A program made the position numbers and the translations under genes. From Saccharofermentans sp. (GTDB lineage Bacteria > Bacillota > Clostridia > Saccharofermentanales > Saccharofermentanaceae), in assembly GCA_016292135.1 (NCBI GenBank), contig JAEFAZ010000005.1, forward strand, positions 62,001 through 126,000: DNA of 64,000 nucleotides. Reading direction: 5' to 3'. The notes beneath the pieces were generated by a model. It saw only the letters and a list, made by a program, of their open reading frames with translations, was not told the origin of the DNA and made no database searches. Of the stretch, positions 6,848-15,933 are shown piece after piece. Position 1 is the first letter of the stretch. Every line of letters begins with the position of its first letter.

Positions 6848-9586
6848 CTATTTATGCAATCGTATCAGCTTGTAAATCTCTCCGGCAGCGAAAGGAAGGA
6901 TCGCAAGCGGCAGGATAACGAGCCATGCCGTGGGGTTCAAAGGCACGTTATCGAAGATGCTGTTGACCTTCGGGATATAGATGACTGCAAGCGTCAGAGC
7001 CAAGGAGATCAGTACTGAAACGTTCATGAACCTGTTGGAGAAGAAACCCAGTTTGAAAACGGACACTGTCTCAGACCTTGATGCAAATGCCCTGAACAGC
7101 TCCGCACAGATCAAGGTCGCAAAAGCAACTGTTCTTGCGGTATCGATCGGAGCGATATCTGCGGAAGCAAAGAAAGAGTTGCCTGAAAGGAGCGATGCCA
7201 GGAATCCGGTCGATACGCTGATGAACAGGACTATGGACTGGACTGCGATCAGTGTCTTCATCTTGCCGTTGATGATGGGCTCGCCCTTCTTGCGGGGAGG
7301 AACCTTCATAATGCCGGGCTCTCCGAGCTCACGTCCCAGGGCAAGAGCCGGGAAACTGTCGGTAACGAGGTTGAGCCAGAGGAGCTGGATGGCGGTCATA
7401 GGGGCTGCGATGCCGGGGATCAGGCTGTTGGGGATCAGCGACAGTATGAACACTATCAGGATCTCGCCGATATTACAGGACAGCAGGAAGCCTACGAACT
7501 TGCGGATATTGGAATATATTATCCTTCCCTGCTCGACTGCGCCTACGATGGTGGCGAAGTTATCATCGGTCAGGATCATGTCTGCCGCATTCTTAGATAC
7601 GTCAGTACCTGTTATACCCATGGCGACACCGATATCGGCTGCCTTCAGCGCAGGGGCATCGTTGACACCGTCACCCGTCATGGATGCTATGTGATCTTTA
7701 TCTTTCAGCGCCGATACGATACGGACCTTATGCTCGGGAGCGACTCTCGCATAAACGCTTACGCTCTCCACAGCTTCCCTGAGTTCGTCATCGCTCATCT
7801 TTTCGAGGTCGCTGCCTGACAGGGCCTTAACTTCTCCGTCGCACATCTTGAGGCTGTCGGCAATGGCTGATGCCGAATCCTTATAGTCACCTGTGATCAT
7901 GACCGTGCGGATGCCTGCCTCGCGGCATACTGCGATGGCATCGCGGGCTTCGTCACGCGGCGGGTCGATCATTCCTATCAAGCCTAAGAAGACCAAATTA
8001 TCTTCCGAGTCAAAGCCCGCACCGCCGAAGGATTTGTCATCATATACCCTGTAGGCGAAAGCCAGGACTCTTATGGCCTTGCATGCGAAATCGTGATTGG
8101 CCTTCTCCGCACGCTTCAAGACCTCGGTTGTCATGGGCTTGATCTCGCCGTTGTCATCATAGAACTTGCATCTTGCGAGCATGATGTCGGGCGCGCCCTT
8201 GGTGTAACTGATGAACCTGCCGTCGATGTCGTGGAAGGTAGTCATCATCTTCCTGTCAGAATCGAAAGGCAGCTCGGCAAGCCTCGGATACTTTGCGAAA
8301 ACATCTTCTCTCAGGAGTCCGCACTTGGATCCCAGAGTCGTCAGAGCACCCTCAGTCGGGTCGCCGATGCAGGTATATTTGCCGTTTTCATCTTTTACGA
8401 TCGAAGCATCATTACAGAGAACTGAGCTTAAGACCAGATCGTGGGGAGCTGTAACAACGGCACCGTCAACGTCCGTGATCTCGCCTTCCGGAGCATATCC
8501 GCCGCCGGATACGTTCATTATCGTGCCGTTGGAATACATAACTCGGACTGTCATCTGGTTCTGGGTCAAAGTACCTGTCTTATCCGAGCAGATAACGTCA
8601 ACACATCCCAGGGTCTCTACGGCAGAAAGCTTCTTAACTATCGCGTTGCGCTGGGCCATCGTGGTCATACCGAGAGACAGAACGATGGTAACAACCGCAG
8701 CAAGACCTTCAGGTATGGCTGCAACTGCAAGCGATACAGCCGTCATGAGGGAATCCTCTATCGTGTTCTTCTGTACGAACACATTGACCGCAAAGACTAT
8801 AAGACATACGATAACGCAGACTACTGCAAGGATCTTGCCAAGGGAATTAAGGCTCTTCTGAAGAGGCGTTGTCTCATCCTTGATATTGGTCAGCCTCTCG
8901 GCGATCTTGCCGAGTTCCGAAGAAGTTCCCGTAGAAGTTACGACACCCTTTCCTCTTCCGTAGGTGATAACAGTGCCCGAGAATACCATATTGGTACGGT
9001 CTCCGACACCGCAGTCCTCAGCGAGTTTGGCATTGCAGTCCTTGTCCGAGGGAAGCGACTCGCCTGTCAGGGACGACTCGTCAGCCTTGAGGGACTCTGA
9101 TTCAATGAGTCTCATGTCGGAAGCGATCGCATCACCTGCATCGATCAGGACAATGTCACCGGGGACAACGTTTTCGGAATCGACCATGGTTACCGCTCCG
9201 TCGCGCAGGACCTTGGTCTTGGGAGAGCTCATCTTCTTCAGTGCATCAAGGGCCTTGTCGGCCTTGCCTTCCTGATATACGCCCAGAACGGCGTTAAGGA
9301 TTATTATCGCAACGATTACTATTACATCGATCCAGCCTTCGGATGTTCCTTCCTTCATCGCCATGTAAGCCGAAAGGGCTGCGGCGCCGATCAGGATGAA
9401 TACCATCGCATCGCAGAACTGCAGGAGAAATCTCTTCCACAGAGGTGTCTTCTTCTCTTCACCCAGAGTATTCGGACCGTACTTGAGCAGACGTTCTTTT
9501 GCCTCGCCGGAACTTAGACCGGTCTTTCTGTCTGTCTTAATATCGGTCAGGGTCTCATCTATCCCCATCGAAAAGTACTTATTCAT
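6848..9586 (-). CDS. P-type Ca2+-transporting ATPase (P2 type)
   Basis: A 912-residue membrane pump that couples ATP hydrolysis to cation export. In order: N-terminal cation ATPase domain, TGES in the actuator domain (near residue 175), PEGL in membrane helix 4 (AVAAIPEGLAAVVTIVL), the phosphorylation site DKTGTLTQ, and the hinge TGDGVNDAPALKAADIG. The C-terminal six-helix domain contains NLVTDSFPALALG. The PEGL and NLVTD motifs are those of SERCA/PMCA-type calcium pumps, so Ca2+ is the best guess, although Na+ or Mn2+ relatives exist. A good Shine-Dalgarno AGGAGG lies before the ATG. Confidence 0.93.
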   Translation of the reverse strand: MNKYFSMGIDETLTDIKTDRKTGLSSGEAKERLLKYGPNTLGEEKKTPLWKRFLLQFCDAMVFILIGAAALSAYMAMKEGTSEGWIDVIVIVAIIILNAVLGVYQEGKADKALDALKKMSSPKTKVLRDGAVTMVDSENVVPGDIVLIDAGDAIASDMRLIESESLKADESSLTGESLPSDKDCNAKLAEDCGVGDRTNMVFSGTVITYGRGKGVVTSTGTSSELGKIAERLTNIKDETTPLQKSLNSLGKILAVVCVIVCLIVFAVNVFVQKNTIEDSLMTAVSLAVAAIPEGLAAVVTIVLSLGMTTMAQRNAIVKKLSAVETLGCVDVICSDKTGTLTQNQMTVRVMYSNGTIMNVSGGGYAPEGEITDVDGAVVTAPHDLVLSSVLCNDASIVKDENGKYTCIGDPTEGALTTLGSKCGLLREDVFAKYPRLAELPFDSDRKMMTTFHDIDGRFISYTKGAPDIMLARCKFYDDNGEIKPMTTEVLKRAEKANHDFACKAIRVLAFAYRVYDDKSFGGAGFDSEDNLVFLGLIGMIDPPRDEARDAIAVCREAGIRTVMITGDYKDSASAIADSLKMCDGEVKALSGSDLEKMSDDELREAVESVSVYARVAPEHKVRIVSALKDKDHIASMTGDGVNDAPALKAADIGVAMGITGTDVSKNAADMILTDDNFATIVGAVEQGRIIYSNIRKFVGFLLSCNIGEILIVFILSLIPNSLIPGIAAPMTAIQLLWLNLVTDSFPALALGRELGEPGIMKVPPRKKGEPIINGKMKTLIAVQSIVLFISVSTGFLASLLSGNSFFASADIAPIDTARTVAFATLICAELFRAFASRSETVSVFKLGFFSNRFMNVSVLISLALTLAVIYIPKVNSIFDNVPLNPTAWLVILPLAILPFAAGEIYKLIRLHK

Positions 9587-9639
9587 ATATCCCTCCTGCT
9601 TTCGGGCATATCCTCAGGATTACCCGCGTAACATTATAC

Positions 9640-9677
9640 AACAAAATAAAAAGACCGTATCAAGGAGATACGGTCTT
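9640..9677 (-). terminator. Terminator of the Val-Asp-Phe tRNA operon
   Basis: Minus strand: stem AAGACCGTATC/GATACGGTCTT (9677-9651) followed by TTTATTTTGTTG. It begins directly at the encoded CCA end of tRNA-Phe. Confidence 0.9.
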
Positions 9678-9753
9678 TGGTGCCCAGACTCGGAATTGAA
9701 CCAAGGACACGGGGATTTTCAGTCCCCTGCTCTACCAACTGAGCTATCTGGGC
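9678..9753 (-). tRNA. tRNA-Phe (anticodon GAA)
   Basis: A 76-base cloverleaf with acceptor stem GCCCAGA/TCTGGGC, discriminator A and encoded CCA. The anticodon stem GGGGA/TCCCC encloses CTGAAAA, giving anticodon GAA. The T-loop is GGTTCAATTCC. It is the last gene of a three-tRNA operon. Confidence 0.97.
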
Positions 9754-9785
9754 AAAACACGAGCCGACTCTCGAGCCGGCTCATG

Positions 9786-9863
9786 TGGCGACGCAGAAGG
9801 GGCTCGAACCCTCGACCTCCAGCGTGACAGGCTGGCATTCTAACCAGGCTGAACTACTGCGCC
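9786..9863 (-). tRNA. tRNA-Asp (anticodon GTC)
   Basis: A 78-base cloverleaf with acceptor GGCGCAG/CTGCGTC (one G-U pair), discriminator G and encoded CCA. The anticodon stem CCAGC/GCTGG encloses CTGTCAC, giving GTC. It lies 3 bases after tRNA-Val. Confidence 0.96.
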
Positions 9864-9866
9864 ATT

Positions 9867-9942
9867 TGGTGGAAACTACAGGGCTCGAACCTGTGACCCT
9901 CTGCTTGTAAGGCAGATGCTCTCCCAGCTGAGCTAAGCTTCC
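9867..9942 (-). tRNA. tRNA-Val (anticodon TAC)
   Basis: A 76-base cloverleaf with acceptor GGAAGCT/AGTTTCC, discriminator A and encoded CCA. The anticodon stem TCTGC/GCAGA encloses CTTACAA, giving TAC. It reads GTA, the codon proposed as specifier of the T-box at 40491-40763, and its ACCA end matches the TGGT of that T-box. Confidence 0.97.
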
Positions 9943-10056
9943 ATTGTGCTTTCAAGGTTCCTTAAAACGCTTGAAAATTATATACGATTATTTACCGTTG
10001 TGTCAACAGGTTTTTCACAAAAATATGAAAAGGCCTGATATGGCTTTATTCCGGCG

Positions 10057-10650
10057 TCATTTTGAGTAGTAGATATAAAGATATGCCTTACCGTCACTCT
10101 CCTGATCTATTACGTATACGACCGTTGATCCGCGGTATGAGCTTTCGGCTACAGTAGTAACCGAAGTAGCAAGAGATGTCTCTCCTCCTCCGATGTTCAG
10201 TGTCCTCCCCGTCGCTTCCGTTGGATTGGAGTATGTCTTATAAAGCTGTGTATTATCGACCTCGAGCTTTGTTCCCATGAGCCAGACTATCGAATCGTTC
10301 GAAGGCTTAGGCTTGATCGATACGCTCGACAGGCTCTGATTCGCGTACTTATTGAATTCCATGAAGTTCATATACTGACCTTCATTTTCATAGATATTAG
10401 AAAGCAGGAGATAGTATTTCTCCCAATAGCCGTCAACGATCTCGATCTTGGCTTCATAGGCAACGCGGTTATACATGAAGCCGTATTTGGTTATATCACT
10501 GACCTTCAGATTGTCATCACCCGAGATATCGATAAAATTGGTCCTGTCGAGCAGAGCCGGCGTGCGGTCGTAGATAAAGCCTCCGATAAGGATGCCCAGC
10601 ATTATAACAGTTATAACTATAAGCACAATATCCTTTTTCGAGATCTTCAT
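10057..10650 (-). CDS. Membrane-anchored extracytoplasmic protein, unknown function
   Basis: 197 residues. One N-terminal membrane segment (IVLIVITVIMLGILIGGFIY) is followed by an approximately 165-residue domain that should lie outside the cell. The outer domain is rich in Ser, Thr, Tyr and Asn and has no cysteine. No family recognised. It is the last gene behind metG and tatD (18 bases after tatD), upstream of the tRNA operon. Confidence 0.8.
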   Translation of the reverse strand: MKISKKDIVLIVITVIMLGILIGGFIYDRTPALLDRTNFIDISGDDNLKVSDITKYGFMYNRVAYEAKIEIVDGYWEKYYLLLSNIYENEGQYMNFMEFNKYANQSLSSVSIKPKPSNDSIVWLMGTKLEVDNTQLYKTYSNPTEATGRTLNIGGGETSLATSVTTVAESSYRGSTVVYVIDQESDGKAYLYIYYSK

Positions 10651-10668
10651 TTACTGCTCCTTTCACTC

Positions 10669-11520
10669 TCACAGTTCGTATAAGGCCAGGCCGTTATCGA
10701 ACGTTATCCTTGCTGTTTCTTCTAAACTCTTATTCAATATCTCCGCCAGCCTCATTGCCACGAAGGGCACGAATTCCGGCTCGTTGCGCCTGCCGCGGTT
10801 GGGCTCGGGCGTAAGGTAAGGGCTGTCGGTCTCGATCACTATCCTGTCGACAGGCACTGTCTCGGCGAGCTTTACCCCTTTGACGTTGTTCTTAAAAGTC
10901 AAAGGGCCGTCAAATCCGATGTAAAAACCCATCTTCACGAGTTCCATTGCTATCTCAGATGACATCGAGCAGCAATGGCAGACGCCCGGGTTAGCCCTCA
11001 TGGCGCCCCTGTTATACTGAGCCTTCAGGATGTCCAGAGTGTCCTGAGCCGCATCCCTCTCATGCAATATTAACGGAATATCCGTCTCATATGCAATATC
11101 GAGTTGCTTTCTGAAGACCTCTTTCTGGCATTCCCTCGGTGACAGATCGTAATAGTAATCCAATCCTATCTCGCCTATGGCCCTGAGGGCAGCGGGACGG
11201 GATGAACCGAGTTTTTCCAGAAGGTATTCTTCAGTCTTTCCGTCGTATGTCTTGGCTTCATGCGGGTGAACGCCTACGGAATAGTAGACGTCAACACCGT
11301 ATTTGCCGTCATAAGCAAGAGAAAACTCTTCTGCCAGCCCGGAAGTTATATATGAATCCGCCGGGATCAGGACTTTGCTGACTCCTGCCGCCCTTGCCGC
11401 AACGAGGATCTCTTCGGGTGATCTTCCGTCTTCGGCAAACCTGCGGTCGTAAAGATGCGCATGTGTGTCGAAAAACTCCCCCCTGCCATCGTAATGGGCT
11501 GTCGGCTTATGCTTGCTCAT
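10669..11520 (-). CDS. tatD: TatD-family metal-dependent deoxyribonuclease
   Basis: A cytoplasmic TIM-barrel hydrolase of the amidohydrolase superfamily. The metal ligands are visible: HAH in FFDTHAHLYD (about residue 20), Glu in IGEIGLDYYY, His in LILHERDA, and Asp in ETDSPYLTPEPNRG. The 283-residue length is normal; about 15 extra residues precede the core. It starts 6 bases after metG, the usual Firmicutes arrangement (YcfH/YabD). Confidence 0.95.
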   Translation of the reverse strand: MSKHKPTAHYDGRGEFFDTHAHLYDRRFAEDGRSPEEILVAARAAGVSKVLIPADSYITSGLAEEFSLAYDGKYGVDVYYSVGVHPHEAKTYDGKTEEYLLEKLGSSRPAALRAIGEIGLDYYYDLSPRECQKEVFRKQLDIAYETDIPLILHERDAAQDTLDILKAQYNRGAMRANPGVCHCCSMSSEIAMELVKMGFYIGFDGPLTFKNNVKGVKLAETVPVDRIVIETDSPYLTPEPNRGRRNEPEFVPFVAMRLAEILNKSLEETARITFDNGLALYEL

Positions 11521-11526
11521 ATAAGA

Positions 11527-13461
11527 TCAGCTGATATCAGCACCTGCTTCAACAGAGTCGTCAAACTCTATAACCCTGTATCCGTCGCCGTACCTTACGG
11601 AGAGGATCATGCCGTTGCTCTCCAGACCCATCATCTTTCTGGGCTCGAGATTTACGATCATCCCCAAGGTCTTTCCGACCAGGTCTTCAGGCTTATAGTA
11701 CTTTGCGATACCGGAGAGCACCTGTCTTTCGCCGAATCCGTCATCAACCTTGAACTTAAGGAGCTTATCGGACTTCTCGACCTTCTCACAGGAAATGACC
11801 TTGACCGCACGCAGATCCAAAGCTGCAAAGTTATCAAACTTCGTAAGAGGCTTCAAGGGCTCAAGATCCTTACCCTTCTCTTCTTCAGCGGGGAACATCT
11901 TATTGAGTTCCTCGATCTCCTTTTCGATGTCGATCCTCGGGAAGAGGACTTCGCCCTTGGTAACGGTAACATCAGCTGCAAGACCGTGTCTTACGCTTGC
12001 GCTGTCCCATGTCGTAACAGCCTCGTCTGCGCCGATCTGCTCAAAGATCTTGGGCGATGTATGGGGCATTACGGGTTCCATGAGGATGGCAACACGCCTG
12101 ATGGCATCCAGGAGGTTATAAAGCACTGCGGCAAGACGGGGCTTGGCTGACTCATCCTTGGCAAGCTTCCAGGGCTCATTCTCGTCGATATACTTGTTGG
12201 CACGTGCGATAACGCTGAAGATCTTTGCAAGACCTTCGGAGAAACGCATCGTCTCGAACGTCCCGGAAACAAATTCAGGAAGAGCATCGAGCTGCTCCAG
12301 CAGATCGTTGTCGGAGTCGTTGAATTCCTTATCGACGGGAAGCGTGCCGTCAAAATACTTGATCGCCATCGCTACCGTTCTGGAAACAAGGTTGCCCAGG
12401 TCGTTTGCGAGGTCAGAATTGATCCTTGCGAACATCTGCTCGTTGGAATAAGGGCAGTCCGAACCGAATACCATCTCTCTTAAGAGGTGATATCTCAGGG
12501 CATCAACGCCGTATCTCTCACAAAGAACGAAGGGGTCAACAACATTGCCCTTGGACTTGCTCATCTTGCCGCCGTCACCGAAGGTGATCCAGCCGTGGCC
12601 GTAGACCTTCTTGGGCAGGGGCTCACCCAATGCCATGAGGAATGCAGGCCATATGAGCGAATGGAATCTTACGATCTCCTTGGCCATTACGTGCATATCA
12701 GCCGGCCAGTACTTCTCGTAGTCATCGTATGTGTCGTTCATGAATCCCAGCAAGGAGATATAGTTCGTCAATGCGTCCATCCAGACATAGATATAGTGAC
12801 CTTCATCGATCGTAACGGGGATGCCCCACTTGACGCTCGTCCTGGATACGCAGAGATCCTGCAGACCGGGCTCGATAAAGTTGTTGATCATCTCATTCAC
12901 TCTGGACTTTGGTTCCAGGAAATTCTTTTCCTCATCCAGCAGGAGTTCCTTAAGCCGGGGAGCAAACTCTGAAAGCTTGAAGAAGTAAGCTTCTTCTGAT
13001 GCCTCTGTTACTTCCCTTCCGCAATCAGGACACTTGCCGTCGACAAGCTGGCTCTCAGTCCAGAAAGACTCACAGGGCGTACAATACTTGCCCTTGTATT
13101 CGCTCTTATAGATATAACCGTCATTGTAGAGCTTTTCAAACATGTTCTGGACGGTCTTGATATGGTAATCGTCAGTTGTCCTGACGAACCTGTCATACTG
13201 TATACCCAGAGTTCCCCAGAGCTTCTTGAAGTTGGCGACGATATCGTCAACGTAAGCCTTGGGAGTAGTTCCGAGTTCGATCGCCTTCTTCTCTATCTTC
13301 TGGCCGTGCTCATCGGTACCTGTGGAGAACATTACATCATAGCCCTGCATTCGCTTCATCCTGGCGATAGCATCGCAAGCAAGAGTCGAATAGCAATGTC
13401 CGATATGGGGGTTGCCCGACGGATAGTAGATGGGGGTCGTGATGTAAAATTTTTCTGCCAT
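11527..13461 (-). CDS. metG: Methionyl-tRNA synthetase
   Basis: Charges tRNA-Met in the cytoplasm. HIGH is at residues 19-22 (NPHIGHCYS) and KMSKS lies near residue 300 (GGKMSKSKGN). A zinc knuckle is formed by CTPCESF and CPDCG. The C-terminal 100 residues form an EMAP-II/OB-fold tRNA-binding domain (FDNFAALDLRAVKVISCEKV), which usually makes the enzyme a dimer. The total of 644 residues fits this form. A TATAAT lies about 30 bases upstream; no T-box or riboswitch is seen in the 144-base upstream gap. Confidence 0.97.
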   Translation of the reverse strand: MAEKFYITTPIYYPSGNPHIGHCYSTLACDAIARMKRMQGYDVMFSTGTDEHGQKIEKKAIELGTTPKAYVDDIVANFKKLWGTLGIQYDRFVRTTDDYHIKTVQNMFEKLYNDGYIYKSEYKGKYCTPCESFWTESQLVDGKCPDCGREVTEASEEAYFFKLSEFAPRLKELLLDEEKNFLEPKSRVNEMINNFIEPGLQDLCVSRTSVKWGIPVTIDEGHYIYVWMDALTNYISLLGFMNDTYDDYEKYWPADMHVMAKEIVRFHSLIWPAFLMALGEPLPKKVYGHGWITFGDGGKMSKSKGNVVDPFVLCERYGVDALRYHLLREMVFGSDCPYSNEQMFARINSDLANDLGNLVSRTVAMAIKYFDGTLPVDKEFNDSDNDLLEQLDALPEFVSGTFETMRFSEGLAKIFSVIARANKYIDENEPWKLAKDESAKPRLAAVLYNLLDAIRRVAILMEPVMPHTSPKIFEQIGADEAVTTWDSASVRHGLAADVTVTKGEVLFPRIDIEKEIEELNKMFPAEEEKGKDLEPLKPLTKFDNFAALDLRAVKVISCEKVEKSDKLLKFKVDDGFGERQVLSGIAKYYKPEDLVGKTLGMIVNLEPRKMMGLESNGMILSVRYGDGYRVIEFDDSVEAGADIS

Positions 13462-13605
13462 GGTAAAGTAACTTCCTTTCCAAAGTTATACAAGCCTTTA
13501 TTATAATCTTTTTATCGCGAAAATAAAGTATCGGTTATCCCCTGCCTCTCTCCAAACAGATAGAGCCGCCCGGAGGCGGCTCCATGAGACATGTTCTGAT
13601 CAGGA

Positions 13606-15915
13606 TCATCCTTTACCGTTCACGAACTTATCGTACTTATAGAGGAACGTTACCATCTGACGTCTCAGGCAATTGCCGTTCGGGCGGAATGTTCCGTCGT
13701 CGTAGCCTGCGAGGATCTTCTTGTCAGAAGCCCAGAGTGTCGCCTTATAGAAGTAATCCGTCTTCTTTACGTCAGAGAAGTTCTTCGCGTTCTTGCCGGG
13801 CTCGGGCTTGCCTGCCATCCTCCAAAGGAAGGTTACGGTCTGGGCTCTCGTGCAGACACCCTGAGGATTAAAGCTGGTCTTGGATACGCCTGTGGTGATG
13901 CCTTTCTCCACTGCCCAGATAACAGGCTTGTAGAAGTAATCTGTGCTCTTTACATCATCAAACTTGCACTTATTCGACTTAGTCTTGGGTTCGCCCTGTA
14001 ACCTGTAGAGGAAGGTCACCATCTGAGCTCTTGTGCAGTCGTTAGAGGGTCTGAACTCCGTCTGGTTCGCATATCCCTTTACGACCCCCTTGGCTGTCAG
14101 ATAGTTTGTCGGTTCATACCAGAAATCACTGCTGCTGATTACATCCTTATAAAGGACCGTAACGGTGCACTTGAAGCTCTTCCCTGCTTTAGTTGCCGTT
14201 ATAGTAACCGTGCCTGCCATCTTGGCTGTGATCTTGCCCTTGGAATCAACGGTCGCGATCTTGCTGTTGGAAGATTTCCATGTAACGGAGGATTCTCCTT
14301 TAAATGTTTCTGACAAAGTCACATTCTTTCCGCAGATGACGAGCGCTTCATGGTTAAAGGTCTCTTTCTTTTTACAGATCGAACATGTATGTGTCTTAAC
14401 GCCTGCAACGCCGACAGAGGCTTTCTTTGTCACTGTCCAGTCACCCCAGTCGTGACCTGTTTTGTGGAGGACTTCCTTCTTACTGTCTGACCTCTTTATT
14501 CCGTCTCTGGCCATATCAGATGATATCGTTACATTATAGACATCAGAACCGTCCTTCTCACAACCTGCGGGTGTCAGTCTATGCTCTGCTTTCATCTTCA
14601 TGTCGCAGGTATAGTCTTCTATCTTGGAACAGCTGTATCTTGCAACTGCACTGAAACCGTTTTTGAAATTCCCTGTCCAGATAATGCCTTTATAGATCCA
14701 GTCGGACAGTTCCAATACCAGATACTTAAAAGAAGGCTGATTGGTCTCGATGTTATTATGCGGAACATATACCGTCTTGTCTTTTATCGGATTACCAAAA
14801 CAATGGATCAATTCTATCTTCCTGCAGTTACTTGTATCCAGGAAACTGATCTTGTTAGACTGACAATACAATCTGCGCAAGTTCGGATTTGCCCTAAGAT
14901 CAAGTTCTTTCAAATTACAATCATCACACCTTAATTCTTCAAGTTCGTGATTGTTGGAGAGATCCAGTTGCTCTATACCGCAATTACTGATGTAAAGCAC
15001 CTTGAGCTTAGTGTTATGTGAAACGTCAATGCTCTTGAGATCCTTATTGGAGCCGCACCTTAATTCTTCAAGTTTACCGCATGAACTGACATCGATCTCA
15101 CTCAAGAGGCCCTTGTTGAAGTTTGCGTAAACAAGTTCGGAACAACCGCTGACATTAACTTTCTTGAGTGTATATTCGTTACCGTGGGCGTAAAGGGTCT
15201 TAAGGCTCGTGCAGCCGCTGCAATCGAGAGAACCCATCTTACCTTCGACCAGGGCCAGATATTCAAGTTTGGTAAGGCCTGAGACATCTATATCACCGAA
15301 ACCGTAATAATCCAGGCGGATATAGGTCAGATCCGACAGGTACTTGACACCGGTTATATCCTTGAAAAGGTAATCGTCGAAATAAAGACTGTTCGCATGA
15401 CTGATCTCAGATTCTGTCAGGACTTTGTCGGGATAGATATCATAGTGAGTAAGAACATGATTTCGAAAACCGATATCCGGGAATGTATTCTCATTTACTT
15501 CGACTACAGAAGGAGAATCGGGTTCAACATAAGACAGTTTGACGGTCGCATCCTTCCTGCCGACATCAGCTTCTTTGACGGTAACATGGTAAGTATAAGA
15601 CTTATCTTTAGTGAGTTCATAGAAGATCCTGAAATTGGTCCTGTTTGAGTCAGTAGCAATAAGCGCCTCGTTATTTTCGTTGTAAAGTGTTACGTTCTTT
15701 ACTCCCGAACCCGTGGATTCGATGATGTAGCGGCCGGTCCTGCCGGGCGTAAACTTCAGCTTATAGTCGTTAAATCCGTTCTTGAAATCAAGTTCATAGA
15801 CCGTGTCTTCCTTCACGGTCAACTTGATCGTATCAGCCTTGCATGCTTTCCCTGTTCCGGAAAGAAGAAGAACTGATATAAAGAAGAAACAACATCCCCT
15901 CAAAAGTTTCCTCAT
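13606..15915 (-). CDS. Leucine-rich-repeat surface protein with Big2 and three SLH domains
   Basis: A 769-residue wall-associated protein. A signal peptide (FFFISVLLLSGTGKAC) is followed by a beta-rich region and then short leucine-rich repeats of the internalin-like type (LDLSNNHELEELRCDDCNLK). Next come a small module with GHDWGDWTV and a CSICKK pair, a Big2 Ig-like domain (TAKMAGTVTITATKAG) and three C-terminal SLH domains (FRPSNDCTRAQMVTFLYRLQ and two more) that bind wall polymers. The 3' 829 bases are collinear with those of the gene at 18368-20782, and the inner approximately 710 are almost identical. It lies 18 bases after the next SLH gene, so the two are likely co-transcribed. Confidence 0.92.
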   Translation of the reverse strand: MRKLLRGCCFFFISVLLLSGTGKACKADTIKLTVKEDTVYELDFKNGFNDYKLKFTPGRTGRYIIESTGSGVKNVTLYNENNEALIATDSNRTNFRIFYELTKDKSYTYHVTVKEADVGRKDATVKLSYVEPDSPSVVEVNENTFPDIGFRNHVLTHYDIYPDKVLTESEISHANSLYFDDYLFKDITGVKYLSDLTYIRLDYYGFGDIDVSGLTKLEYLALVEGKMGSLDCSGCTSLKTLYAHGNEYTLKKVNVSGCSELVYANFNKGLLSEIDVSSCGKLEELRCGSNKDLKSIDVSHNTKLKVLYISNCGIEQLDLSNNHELEELRCDDCNLKELDLRANPNLRRLYCQSNKISFLDTSNCRKIELIHCFGNPIKDKTVYVPHNNIETNQPSFKYLVLELSDWIYKGIIWTGNFKNGFSAVARYSCSKIEDYTCDMKMKAEHRLTPAGCEKDGSDVYNVTISSDMARDGIKRSDSKKEVLHKTGHDWGDWTVTKKASVGVAGVKTHTCSICKKKETFNHEALVICGKNVTLSETFKGESSVTWKSSNSKIATVDSKGKITAKMAGTVTITATKAGKSFKCTVTVLYKDVISSSDFWYEPTNYLTAKGVVKGYANQTEFRPSNDCTRAQMVTFLYRLQGEPKTKSNKCKFDDVKSTDYFYKPVIWAVEKGITTGVSKTSFNPQGVCTRAQTVTFLWRMAGKPEPGKNAKNFSDVKKTDYFYKATLWASDKKILAGYDDGTFRPNGNCLRRQMVTFLYKYDKFVNGKG

Positions 15916-15933
15916 TGAAAATCTCCTTTGTTT

